From: an uncultured Corynebacterium sp.
GTDB lineage: Bacteria; Actinomycetota; Actinomycetes; Mycobacteriales; Mycobacteriaceae
Assembly: GCF_902489365.1 (NCBI RefSeq)
Contig: NZ_CABTZR010000018.1
Coordinates: 1 to 37,219 of the forward strand
DNA length: 37,219 nt
Direction of reading: 5' to 3'
Shown one piece after another: positions 15,304 through 24,360 of the stretch. The position numbers were made by a program, and so were the translations under genes. The notes beneath the pieces were generated by a model. The model saw nothing but the letters and a program-made list of their open reading frames with translations, ran no database searches and was not told the origin of the DNA. How positions within the stretch are numbered: position 1 is the first letter of the stretch; each line of letters begins with the position of its first letter.

Positions 15304-18300
15304 ATGCACCTCAAATCGCTCACGCTCAAAGGATTCAAGTCCTTCGCGTCCGCGACGAATCTGAAATTCGAGCCTGGCATCTGTGCCGTGGTGGGGCCGA
15401 ATGGCTCGGGTAAATCAAACGTCGTCGATGCTCTCGCGTGGGTCATGGGTGAAGGCAGCGCCAAGACGCTGCGCGGCGGCAAGATGCAGGACGTCATCTT
15501 TGCCGGTGCCGGGGACCGCAAGGCCCTCGGCCGCGCTGAGGTCACGCTGACGATTGACAATTCCGATGGTGCCTTGCCCATCGAGTATTCGGAGGTTTCC
15601 GTCACCCGCCGCATGTTCCGGGATGGCGCGAGCGAATATGAGATCAATGGGGCGAAGGCGCGCCTCATGGATATCCAAGAGCTGCTGTCTGATTCCGGCA
15701 TTGGCCGCGAGATGCACATCATCGTGGGCCAGGGAAAGCTGGCGGAGATTCTGGAATCCCGCCCGGAGGATCGCCGCGCCTATATCGAAGAAGCCGCGGG
15801 CGTGCTCAAACACCGCCGCCGCAAGGAAAAAGCGCAACGCAAGCTGACGGGCATGCAGGCCAACCTGGATCGCCTGCAGGACTTGACCGATGAGCTGGGC
15901 AAACAGCTCAAGCCGCTGGCGCGCCAAGCGGAGGCCGCCCAGCGCGCAGCCACCGTGCAGGCGGATTTGCGCGATGCCCGCCTGCGTCTTGCCGGCGACC
16001 GCGTGGTGCGGTTGCGCGCGACATTCGAGGATGCTGAGAAGCGCGCGGCGGTGCTCGCCGAGCAGGTCGAGGAAGTGACCGCCCAGCTGGAAGAGGCGAC
16101 CGAAATCCAGCTCGAGGTAGAAGCCGAGCTGGGGGATGTCACTCCGCGCGCGGAGGCCGCGCAGAAGCTGTGGTTCGAGTTATCGACCCTCAGCGAGCGA
16201 ATCTCCGCCACGCAGCGCATCGCGGCCGAGCGCGCCAGCAACGTTGGCTCACAGGTGGCCTACGCGGGCCAGGATCCGGAGGAGTTGGAGGCGCGCGCAC
16301 AGCGGGCTGATGAGGAGCACGAAGAGTTGCTGGCCGCCGCCGAGGAGGCTGCAGAGCGCTTGGAATCGATCCGGGAGGAAGTAGCCGAGCGCCGGGAAGC
16401 CTTCGAGGCCGCAGATAAGGAACACATGGCGCAGCTGCGCGCCATTGCGGATCGCCGCGAAGGCGTGGTTCGTCTCATCGCCGCCGAGGAGAACTTAGCC
16501 GGTCAAGTAAGTTCCGCGGAGTCCGAGTTGGCGCGACAGGAAGAGACCTTAGCGAATACGAAGGCGCGCACTAGGGGAGCGCAGGCGGAAGCTGATGAGG
16601 TGGCGGACAAGCTGGAACACCTGGCTGCCGAGCGTGAGCCGCTGGAGGAAGCACATGTGCGCGCGGCCAGCGAGTCCGCCGCGGCCGATAAACGCTTGGA
16701 GCAGCTGCGTGATGCCCAGCGGGAGCACGAGCGCAGCGTGTACAGTTTGCGCGCTCGGATCGACACTCTGGGCCAGACCGTTCCGGAAGCGCTGGATCTC
16801 GGTGAGGGCTTTAAACCTCTCGCGGAGTTCATCTCCACGCGTTATGAGACGGCCGTTGCCGCTGCGCTGGGTTCTTTCGCCGAAGCACAAGCCGGCGCGG
16901 TGAGCGGGGATATTGTGCGCGATCTTGCGGAGGCGAGCCGCACGCCGCTGATCGACGTAGCCGCGGAACCCACCGGTTCAGCTTGGCGCCTTGACGCGGA
17001 CTTACCTTCCGGTGCTCGCTGGTTGTTGGACCAGATGGTCTTGGTCCCAGAAGTCTCAGCGGCGGTGACGCGGTTGCTCTCCGACGTGGTCCTAGTTGAT
17101 GACTATGGCGCGGCCCGTGAACTCATTGCGGAGGATCCGCGCTTGCGGGCTGTGACCTCTGAGGGCCTGCTCGTCGGCGAAGGCTGGGTGGAGGCAGGAA
17201 CGGGCGCCGTCTCCACCGTTGAGGTAAGCGGCCAGATTGCAGAGGCCGAGCAACATCTGGAGACCGCCACCCACGAGCTGGAGGAGCTATCGGGCACCCT
17301 AGAAGGCGCGAAGCTCGCGGCGGACGATGCGCGCGTGGGTGCGGCGAGCGCCACGGCCGCACTGCGGGAGCACGATCACGAACTCGAAGCGTGGAAGCGC
17401 GATCACCAGCGCTTGCTCAAGCAGTACGAGGCAAACAAGGCTGAGCACGAAAAGGCGGCCGCACGCGCTACGGATATCGAAGTGCAATTGGCCCGCCTGC
17501 GCGAGGAGCTGGCGGAGGCGCGTGACCGCTTGTCCCGCGTGGACGCCGAAGAACAGGCTGATGAACCCTCCTCGGTGGAACGCGATGCAGCCTCGACGGC
17601 CCTCGAACAGGTTAAAACCATGGAGGTGGAGGCCCAGCTGGCGGCCCGCAGCGCCGAAGAGAAGGTCGGCCAGGCAGCGGGCAGGGGAGAGGCCCTGCGG
17701 CGCCAAGCCCAGCACGAGCGCCAAGCCAAGGCCCGCCACGATCAGGCGATGGCCCGCCGGCAGGCACAGGCTCGGTTGGCGGGGGCCGTCGACAAGCATG
17801 CTCAAGATTTGGCTGCCCGCACCGCGCAGGCACTCGAGCGAGCGGCCGAAGAACGCGATGAGCTGGTCACCCAGCGCGGTGTGCTGCAGGGCCGCGCGCA
17901 GTCGGCGAAGCAAGCGGTCTCCTCGACCCGTCAGCAGCTGGATCGCCTGACCGACTCCGCGCATAACTCCGAGATTGCCCGCAGCCAGGCGCAGGTGCGC
18001 GTGGACGAGGCCGAGGAGAAAATCGTGGAGCAGCTCGGCATTGCGATCCCCGACCTGCTCAAGGACTACACCCCGGGTGAGGATTTTGATCGTTCCGCCG
18101 AAACCAAGCGGTTGAAGCAGGCGGAGAAGGACCTCAATTCCTTGGGTAAGGTCAACCCGCTGGCCTTGGAAGAATACAAGGCACTAGAAGAGCGCTATAG
18201 CTTCTTGTCCACGCAGCTGGATGATGTCATCCAGGCCCGCAAGGATCTAACTGGCGTTATCGAAGATGTGGACGCGCAAATCTTGCAGCTGTTCACGGAC

Positions 18301-18807
18301 GCCTGGCACGACGTGGAAGCAGAGTTTCCCAAGGTCTTCCAGACGCTGTTTCCGGGTGGCGAGGGTCGTCTCATCCTCACGGAGCCGGATGACATGCTGG
18401 CCACCGGCATCGAGGTAGAGGCCCGCCCGCCGGGCAAGAAGGTGAAGCGCTTGTCGCTGCTCTCGGGCGGCGAGAAGTCCCTCACTGCCCTCGCCATGCT
18501 CGTGGCGATTTTCCGCGCACGCCCCTCACCGTTCTACGTCATGGACGAGGTGGAAGCCGCGCTTGACGACGTCAACCTGCGCCGCCTCATCGCCCTTTTT
18601 GAGGAATTGCGTAAGGATTCCCAGCTCATCGTCATCACCCACCAGAAGCCGACGATGGACGTGGCCAACGTGCTCTATGGCGTCACGATGCGCGGCGATG
18701 GCGTGACGCGCGTGATTTCGCAGCGCATGTCCCGCGCCGGTGAGGCGCCGGGCACAGCACAGGCGGCGGAGGATGCGACGCGCCTCGGCGTGGACGCCCC
18801 GCGCTAA
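15304..18807 (+). CDS. smc: Chromosome partition protein SMC
   Basis: SMC is the ATPase core of the condensin-like complex that compacts and separates chromosomes together with ScpA and ScpB. The 1167-residue product has the complete architecture. It has an N-terminal head with Walker A GPNGSGKS (31-38), a long Glu/Ala/Arg-rich coiled coil (about 165-500), and a hinge (about 500-640, with YETAVAAALG). The returning coiled coil (about 640-1000) leads to the C-terminal head, with signature motif LSLLSGGEKS near residue 1050 and Walker B FYVMDEVEAALDD near 1077-1089. The D-loop and H-loop (VITHQKP) follow. ATG 15304 is chosen because MHLKSLTLKGFKSF is the standard SMC start and TAAACT lies 7 bases upstream. 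ftsY follows after 74 bases. Confidence 0.98.
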   Translation: MHLKSLTLKGFKSFASATNLKFEPGICAVVGPNGSGKSNVVDALAWVMGEGSAKTLRGGKMQDVIFAGAGDRKALGRAEVTLTIDNSDGALPIEYSEVSVTRRMFRDGASEYEINGAKARLMDIQELLSDSGIGREMHIIVGQGKLAEILESRPEDRRAYIEEAAGVLKHRRRKEKAQRKLTGMQANLDRLQDLTDELGKQLKPLARQAEAAQRAATVQADLRDARLRLAGDRVVRLRATFEDAEKRAAVLAEQVEEVTAQLEEATEIQLEVEAELGDVTPRAEAAQKLWFELSTLSERISATQRIAAERASNVGSQVAYAGQDPEELEARAQRADEEHEELLAAAEEAAERLESIREEVAERREAFEAADKEHMAQLRAIADRREGVVRLIAAEENLAGQVSSAESELARQEETLANTKARTRGAQAEADEVADKLEHLAAEREPLEEAHVRAASESAAADKRLEQLRDAQREHERSVYSLRARIDTLGQTVPEALDLGEGFKPLAEFISTRYETAVAAALGSFAEAQAGAVSGDIVRDLAEASRTPLIDVAAEPTGSAWRLDADLPSGARWLLDQMVLVPEVSAAVTRLLSDVVLVDDYGAARELIAEDPRLRAVTSEGLLVGEGWVEAGTGAVSTVEVSGQIAEAEQHLETATHELEELSGTLEGAKLAADDARVGAASATAALREHDHELEAWKRDHQRLLKQYEANKAEHEKAAARATDIEVQLARLREELAEARDRLSRVDAEEQADEPSSVERDAASTALEQVKTMEVEAQLAARSAEEKVGQAAGRGEALRRQAQHERQAKARHDQAMARRQAQARLAGAVDKHAQDLAARTAQALERAAEERDELVTQRGVLQGRAQSAKQAVSSTRQQLDRLTDSAHNSEIARSQAQVRVDEAEEKIVEQLGIAIPDLLKDYTPGEDFDRSAETKRLKQAEKDLNSLGKVNPLALEEYKALEERYSFLSTQLDDVIQARKDLTGVIEDVDAQILQLFTDAWHDVEAEFPKVFQTLFPGGEGRLILTEPDDMLATGIEVEARPPGKKVKRLSLLSGGEKSLTALAMLVAIFRARPSPFYVMDEVEAALDDVNLRRLIALFEELRKDSQLIVITHQKPTMDVANVLYGVTMRGDGVTRVISQRMSRAGEAPGTAQAAEDATRLGVDAPR

Positions 18808-18881
18808 CGGCGGGCACCAGTCCGAGGCTTTTCGGACTCCTCATCGTGCCGGGCGTGGACAACCCTGGCACTATGGAGGGC

Positions 18882-20756
18882 ATGAATACTACTTTTATGT
18901 GGATTGCGATAGCAGTCATCGTCCTGATTCTGCTCGTGGTCTTGTTCGTTGTCTTGGGCAAGAAGCGCGGTGAGTCAAAGAAGGTTTCTTTTGAAAAGCC
19001 CGTGGAGGAGCCGAAGGAGCTGACCCAGCAGCAGAAGTCCGGCAACTACCAAGCCAAGTCTGGTTTTAATTTTGCCCCGGCTGGCGGCGGCGCTACCAAG
19101 GAGCCTGTGCCGGCAGCTAAGGGCGAGGAGCCCATGTCGGCCGAGCCCAAGGTTCAGCCGCAAGCGGAGCAGAAGTCTGAGCAGCGTGATGCCACTGAGC
19201 TGGCGAATGCTCAGCTCAAGAGAGAAGAGGAGACCCCGAAGGCAGCGAAGCCTACGGCAGAACCGAAGCCTCAGGCAGAGCCCAAGCCTCAGGCAGAGCC
19301 GAAACCGGGACCCGTCGCAGACGCGAAGCCGGTGAGCGCGCCGGAACCGGCTGCGCAGAAGGAGCCGGCAAAGGAGGAACCGGCAAAGGAGGAAGAAGAG
19401 AAGGATTCTTCCGCCGGCGTAGCCGCTGCAGGAGCGGTGGGCGCTGCCGCCGCTGGTGCTGGTGCTTCCGGCGCCGCTGCCGTTGAGAAGGATGAGAAGG
19501 ACACGGAGGAAGCTGTCCCGGCCACCGCACCGGAGACTGCAGAACCGGAACCGGTAGTTGAAGCCCCGAAGGTAGAGGAGGAGCCTTCCGTCCAGTCTGA
19601 GGCCGAAAAAGAGACAGCAGCAGAGGTAGAAGCACGGCCTGAGACAGAAGCACAGGCCGAGTCAGAGGAGACTGAGCCAGAGGAAGCCGAAGCAGAGGAG
19701 GCCGCCGCGGCGGCGGAGGCACAGGCGGCGTCGGCAAGCGCGGCGCTCGAGGCTGAGCCCGAGGAGCTAGAGGTTTCCGAGGACGCCGAAGTCGTCGAGG
19801 CCCCGACATCTCAGCCGCAGGAGGATATTGCGCCGGCTGCCGGCCGCTTGGGCAAGCTGCGCGGGCGTCTGTCGCGCTCACAGAATGCTATCGGCCAAGG
19901 CCTCATGGGCATTCTCTCCGCTGGTGACCTGGATGATGATGCCTGGGAGGAAATCGAAGACACCCTCATCATGGCGGATTTGGGTACGAAGTCCACGATG
20001 CAAGTTACCGACTCCCTGCGTGACAAGATTGCGGAGCGCGGAGTCAGTTCCGAGGCCGAAGCCCGCGCCATGCTGCGCGAAGCCCTCATCGAGGTAGGCC
20101 ACCCGGAGATGGACCGCTCCATCAAGGCCATGCCGAACGATGGCAAGCCAGCCGTCATCATGGTTGTCGGCGTCAACGGCACCGGCAAGACCACCACGAC
20201 CGGCAAGCTGGCCCGCGTGCTCGTGTCGATGGGTCACAACGTCTTGCTCGGCGCGGCGGATACTTTCCGTGCAGCGGCCGCGGACCAGCTGGAGACCTGG
20301 GGCCGCCGCGTGGGCGCTACCACCGTGCGCGGCAAGGAAGGCGCGGACCCGGCCTCCGTGGCCTTTGATGCCGTGGCTGCTGGCGTCGACCAGGGCGTCG
20401 ACGTCGTTCTCGTTGACACCGCTGGTCGTTTGCACACCTCCGTGGACCTCATGGACCAGTTGGGCAAGGTCAAGCGCGTGGTGGAGAAGAAGACCGAGGT
20501 TGATGAGGTCCTGCTTGTACTGGATGCGACGGTGGGGCAGAACGGCTTGACCCAGGCCCGTATCTTCCGCGATGTTGTTGATATCACCGGCGTTGTCCTC
20601 ACGAAGCTGGATGGCACCGCCAAGGGCGGCATCGTTTTCCAGGTTCAGGAAGAACTCGGCGTGCCGGTCAAGCTCGTGGGCCTCGGCGAAGGCGCAGACG
20701 ACCTTGCGCCGTTTGAGGTTGAAGGATTTGTTGATGCCTTGCTGGGGGAGAAGTAA
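18882..20756 (+). CDS. ftsY: Signal recognition particle receptor FtsY
   Basis: FtsY is the membrane-associated GTPase that receives Ffh-ribosome complexes and hands nascent membrane proteins to SecYEG. The 624-residue form chosen here begins MNTTFMWIAIAV, with a single N-terminal membrane segment (about 5-26). A very long acidic Glu/Ala/Pro-rich linker (about 30-320) contains short tandem repeats. The NG GTPase domain follows from about 322, with G1 GVNGTGKTTTTGKLA near 429, RAAAADQLE, DTAGRLHTS near 511, TKLDGTAKGG near 573 and a final GEGADDLAPFEVEGFVDALLG. Alternative starts are GTG 18846 and ATG 18873; MNTTF aligns best with corynebacterial relatives. A terminator follows. The N-terminal anchor is typical of actinobacterial FtsY; the linker is unusually long. 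Confidence 0.95.
   Translation: MNTTFMWIAIAVIVLILLVVLFVVLGKKRGESKKVSFEKPVEEPKELTQQQKSGNYQAKSGFNFAPAGGGATKEPVPAAKGEEPMSAEPKVQPQAEQKSEQRDATELANAQLKREEETPKAAKPTAEPKPQAEPKPQAEPKPGPVADAKPVSAPEPAAQKEPAKEEPAKEEEEKDSSAGVAAAGAVGAAAAGAGASGAAAVEKDEKDTEEAVPATAPETAEPEPVVEAPKVEEEPSVQSEAEKETAAEVEARPETEAQAESEETEPEEAEAEEAAAAAEAQAASASAALEAEPEELEVSEDAEVVEAPTSQPQEDIAPAAGRLGKLRGRLSRSQNAIGQGLMGILSAGDLDDDAWEEIEDTLIMADLGTKSTMQVTDSLRDKIAERGVSSEAEARAMLREALIEVGHPEMDRSIKAMPNDGKPAVIMVVGVNGTGKTTTTGKLARVLVSMGHNVLLGAADTFRAAAADQLETWGRRVGATTVRGKEGADPASVAFDAVAAGVDQGVDVVLVDTAGRLHTSVDLMDQLGKVKRVVEKKTEVDEVLLVLDATVGQNGLTQARIFRDVVDITGVVLTKLDGTAKGGIVFQVQEELGVPVKLVGLGEGADDLAPFEVEGFVDALLGEK
19248..19301 (+). repeat. Three 18-bp tandem repeats in the ftsY linker
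   Basis: Units at 19248-19265 (diverged), 19266-19283 and 19284-19301 (17 of 18 bases identical between the last two) encode KPTAEP, KPQAEP and KPQAEP. A second pair of 15-bp repeats follows at 19361-19375 and 19376-19390, encoding the EPAKE-type unit. Such repeats may change copy number by slippage, changing linker length without a frameshift. Confidence 0.85.
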
Positions 20757-20800
20757 GTCCTTATAGATCGCTGGGCTAGACCTAAGTTCTTTCGAGACGC

Positions 20801-20825
20801 AGCGCCTCCTATGTGAGGCGCTTTC
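20801..20825 (+). terminator. Intrinsic terminator of ftsY
   Basis: The arms AGCGCCTC (20801-20808) and GAGGCGCT (20815-20822) form a perfect 8-bp stem with a 6-base loop, followed by TTCGTCATCTT. It lies 44 bases after the ftsY stop. Confidence 0.7.
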
Positions 20826-20944
20826 GTCATCTTCGTCCCATTAAAGATGTGCTTTGGGGGAGGTCACAATGGTAGTCTAGGACAGTCCTGTCTATGTGAG
20901 GCTGAGTTTTCAGCCCTAACAACGGTTCGTGAGGCTACTCTTTC

Positions 20945-23926
20945 GTGACACTCTTGTATGTCGTCCTCCTCGCAGCTGTCGCAGTGGCGCTAGCACCGGT
21001 AGCCGTCAAGGTTGCTGATCGCGCAGCCGGCTACCCGCTAGCCGGCATTTTTATTATCGCCGCGGCACTGTTGGCTAAAGAATTTCCGGCACTGGCCCGT
21101 GGCGAAGAACTGTCCTATTCCGTGACGTGGGTGCGTGACGTCATTGCGCCTGGCGTCGACGTTAACCTCGCCTTCCGCGGCGATGCGTTGGGCGTTTTCT
21201 TTGCGATGTTGGCTCTCGTCATCGGCGCGGTGGTGTTCACCTACTCTGCGGCCTACCTGCCCAAGGGGAAAGGCAACGTCAGCTTTTATGTGCTGATGAC
21301 CGCATTTACGCTGTCGATTCTCCTGCTCGTGCTGGCTAACGACGTCGTGGTGCTCTTCCTGGCTTGGGAGCTGGTATCGCTGGCGTCGTTCATGCTCATT
21401 GCACGCAGCGGAAAGTCAGGTGAGGCTGGTTCGCAGCGTACGTTGATCCTCACCTTCGTTGGCGGCCTCACCTTGTTGTCGGGCGTGGCGATTGCCGCAA
21501 CGGCCGCGGGGACGACGAACCTTGAGGGCATCTTGGCCTCCGACGTATGGGCCGAGCGCCCGGGCCTGACCGCCGGGGTAGCCGTGCTCATTGCAGTATC
21601 GGCATTCACCAAGTCCGCGCAGTTCCCCTTCCACTTCTGGTTGCCGGAGGCCATGGCGGCTGCCACGCCGGTCTCGGCCTTCCTGCACGCGGCGGCCGTG
21701 GTCAAGGCCGGCGTGTACCTGTTGATTCGTTTCTCCACCATCTTCCACGACGTCGCCGCGTGGAACTGGCTGCTCATCGTGGTCGGCATGGGCACCGCCG
21801 TCATGTCCGCGGTCTTTGCCGTGCAGAAGACGGACTTGAAGAAGCTGACCGCCTACTCTACCGTGTCCCACCTGGGGTGGATTGTGGCCACCATCGGCGT
21901 CGGCACGCCCTTCGCCATCGCGGCGGCCCTCGTGCACACGCTGGCACACGCGCTGTTTAAGTCCTCCATCTTCATGCTCATCGGCGTGATTGACCATGAA
22001 GCTGGTTCACGTGACATCCGCCGCCTCGGCGTGTTGTGGAACAAGATGCCGTGGACCTTTGGCTCCATGCTCATCGGCGCTGCCTCCATGGCTGCGGTCC
22101 CGCCGCTCTTCGGTTTCGTGTCGAAGGAAGGAATGCTCACTGCCTTCGAAGATGCTCCCATCGGTTCAACAGGCCAGGTGCTGCTGCTCATCGTCGCCGG
22201 CGTGGGTGCGTTCTTCACGTTTACCTACTCCGCCAAGATTGTCTTCGGTGCCTTCTTCGATGGCCCGCGCAACATGTCGCATGTCCATGAAGCGCCGGTG
22301 CGGTTGTGGCTGCCCGCGGCGCTGCCCGGTGTGATGTCGGTGCCAATTATCTTCGTCATGGGAGCGCTTGATAAGCCGCTCGATAGCATCGTGGCGGCCA
22401 TCGGCATGGAGGGCCATTCCCACCTCGCGCTGTGGCACGGCCTGAACGTCCCGCTGCTTATTTCTGTGGTGGTGCTGATCGTAGGTATCATCGCGTTGTT
22501 CTTCCGCGGTCCACTGTGGACGGCGATGGAGGAGCGCCAGCTCCTACCGCGTACCGGTAACCAAATCTTGAAGTGGATTCAGGATGTGTGCGCAGCCTTC
22601 GGCCGTTTCGTTGGCCGCATGTCCGATACCCACAACCCGTCGAAGCTGATCCTGCCGATCATCCTCCTAGTCATCATCCTGGCGGGCTCCACTCTGGTGT
22701 CCACGGGCGTCGATGGTGTGGCTCTCAACCCGCGCGTGGACGGCCTTGATAATCCGTGGGACCTGCTGCCGCTGGGCATCGTGGCGCTGTCCATGTTTGG
22801 TTTGGTGCGTACACGCAACCGCCTCACAGGCGCAGTCATGATTGGTACCGCGGGAACCGGCGTGACTTTGCAGATGTTCCTGCTGGGTGCACCGGACGTT
22901 GCCTTGACTCAGTTCACGGTGGAGGCGCTGTCCGTCATCGTCATGATGATGGTCCTGCGCTATCTGCCGGAGAAATTCCACCCAGTACAGAACACCAACC
23001 GCAAGGTGGGCTCCATCGTGGTGGCCGTGCTCGCTGGGCTCACCGCATTCCTGGGCGTGTGGGCGCTGATGGGGCGTCACGAGCGCTCGGACCTGGCCAT
23101 GTGGTACCTCAACAACGCCCCGGATATCACGGGTGGCGACAACGTGGTGGCCACCATCATCGTGGAGTTCCGTGCACTCGATACCCTGGGCGAGCTGTCG
23201 GTGCTGGGCATGGCCGCCGTGGTTATCGCAGCGGTCACCTCGACGCTGCCGCGCTTCCCGTTCACCTCCGGCACACGCCCGGCTCCATTCGGCCAGTCGC
23301 AGCTCAACTCGGTGCCGCTGCGCAAGGGTATTGCCGTGGCCATCCCGATCCTGGTGGTCATGTCCTTCATCGTCTTCTACCGTGGACACCAGGCTTCCGG
23401 CGGCGGCTTCCCAGCGGCGCTCATCATGGGTGCGGCCATCGGCTTGACCTACCTCTCGCGTGGTACCGATGAGATTGTCTTTGGCCGCATGACCCCGATT
23501 CACCTCACCGGCGTGGGCATCATCGTGGCGCTGGTGGCAGGCTTCATCGGCTACATCCCGACGTCGCATAGCTCCGGTGGTTTTCTCACTGCCATCCATG
23601 GCCACGCCCTGGGGCAGCACTGGACGACGTCGCTCATCTTCGACCTGGGCATCTACCTCGCGGTGCTGGGCATGCTCACCATGGCCATCAATGCTTTGGG
23701 CGGCTACCTGCGCCCGGGCACCGAGCGGGACTACTTGCCATGGGTTCATGACGATGATTCCGCGCTGCCGAACACCCCGCGCGTGGTCATGGAGGATGTC
23801 GACGACCCGTACCCCGAGTCCATCAACCCGTCTTCGGACCCAACGGCGTTGCTCAATGACTCCGAGGCGCGCCACCGTGCGTCCTCGTCCCACCGAATTT
23901 CGGCTAAAGAGGAGAAGAACTCATGA
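20945..23926 (+). CDS. mrpA: Mrp antiporter subunit A fused to subunit B
   Basis: This is the largest subunit of the multi-subunit Na+(K+)/H+ antiporter, homologous to the NuoL-type subunits of respiratory complex I. It is a 993-residue polytopic membrane protein. The antiporter-like core shows FLAWELVSLASFM with Glu142, AFTKSAQFPFHFWLPEAM with Lys223 and His230, and TPVSAFLHAAAVVKAG with His248 and Lys254. The region from about 600 to 740 fits the NuoJ-like DUF4040 part. The last 200 residues (PAALIMGAAIGLTYLSRGTD through LGIYLAVLGMLTMAINALGG) are the MrpB domain, so A and B are fused, as in other actinobacteria. The start is GTG with GAGG about 11 bases upstream. The stop overlaps the mrpC start (ATGA). 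It leads a six-gene operon. Confidence 0.95.
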   Translation: MTLLYVVLLAAVAVALAPVAVKVADRAAGYPLAGIFIIAAALLAKEFPALARGEELSYSVTWVRDVIAPGVDVNLAFRGDALGVFFAMLALVIGAVVFTYSAAYLPKGKGNVSFYVLMTAFTLSILLLVLANDVVVLFLAWELVSLASFMLIARSGKSGEAGSQRTLILTFVGGLTLLSGVAIAATAAGTTNLEGILASDVWAERPGLTAGVAVLIAVSAFTKSAQFPFHFWLPEAMAAATPVSAFLHAAAVVKAGVYLLIRFSTIFHDVAAWNWLLIVVGMGTAVMSAVFAVQKTDLKKLTAYSTVSHLGWIVATIGVGTPFAIAAALVHTLAHALFKSSIFMLIGVIDHEAGSRDIRRLGVLWNKMPWTFGSMLIGAASMAAVPPLFGFVSKEGMLTAFEDAPIGSTGQVLLLIVAGVGAFFTFTYSAKIVFGAFFDGPRNMSHVHEAPVRLWLPAALPGVMSVPIIFVMGALDKPLDSIVAAIGMEGHSHLALWHGLNVPLLISVVVLIVGIIALFFRGPLWTAMEERQLLPRTGNQILKWIQDVCAAFGRFVGRMSDTHNPSKLILPIILLVIILAGSTLVSTGVDGVALNPRVDGLDNPWDLLPLGIVALSMFGLVRTRNRLTGAVMIGTAGTGVTLQMFLLGAPDVALTQFTVEALSVIVMMMVLRYLPEKFHPVQNTNRKVGSIVVAVLAGLTAFLGVWALMGRHERSDLAMWYLNNAPDITGGDNVVATIIVEFRALDTLGELSVLGMAAVVIAAVTSTLPRFPFTSGTRPAPFGQSQLNSVPLRKGIAVAIPILVVMSFIVFYRGHQASGGGFPAALIMGAAIGLTYLSRGTDEIVFGRMTPIHLTGVGIIVALVAGFIGYIPTSHSSGGFLTAIHGHALGQHWTTSLIFDLGIYLAVLGMLTMAINALGGYLRPGTERDYLPWVHDDDSALPNTPRVVMEDVDDPYPESINPSSDPTALLNDSEARHRASSSHRISAKEEKNS

Positions 23927-24360
23927 TCCTCGCACTGACCATTGCATTGCTCATCGGCAGCGCCGTATACCTCATCCAGCAGCGCGGCCTCGTGCACATC
24001 GTGCTGGGCATGATGGCTTTCGGCCACGGTGCCAACCTCATGCTCTTGGCCACCGGCGTGTACTCCTACCGCGGAGAGTCCTTTCCATCGCAGGTGGGCA
24101 TGGACCAGATGGCGGACCCGCTGCCGCAGGCCTTTGTGCTGACCGCCGTGGTGATTTCCATGGCTACCTCGACCATCCTGCTGACCATGGCGGCGATGGG
24201 CGCGAACGACGACACGGACGTCGTTGAGCCGGTGGATGACAACACCATTGACCACGCTTTCTCCACGCTGGGACGAGACACCCAGAACCGGGAGATTCTG
24301 GAGCGCTCGGCCAACAAGATGGATCGTTTGAAAGAACTCGAACAAGAGGAGGACAACTAG
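23923..24360 (+). CDS. mrpC: Mrp antiporter subunit C
   Basis: MrpC is the small NuoK-like membrane subunit of the cation/proton antiporter. The 145-residue product has three hydrophobic segments: about 2-20, 25-45 (IVLGMMAFGHGANLMLLATGVY) and 75-100 (DPLPQAFVLTAVVISMATSTILL). The middle block and the DPLPQALVLTAIVI-type block are characteristic of the MnhC/NuoK family. The C-terminal third is hydrophilic and acidic and probably cytoplasmic. The ATG overlaps the mrpA stop by 4 bases, with GAGGAGAAG just upstream, and mrpD begins at the very next base after its stop. Confidence 0.95.
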   Translation: MILALTIALLIGSAVYLIQQRGLVHIVLGMMAFGHGANLMLLATGVYSYRGESFPSQVGMDQMADPLPQAFVLTAVVISMATSTILLTMAAMGANDDTDVVEPVDDNTIDHAFSTLGRDTQNREILERSANKMDRLKELEQEEDN

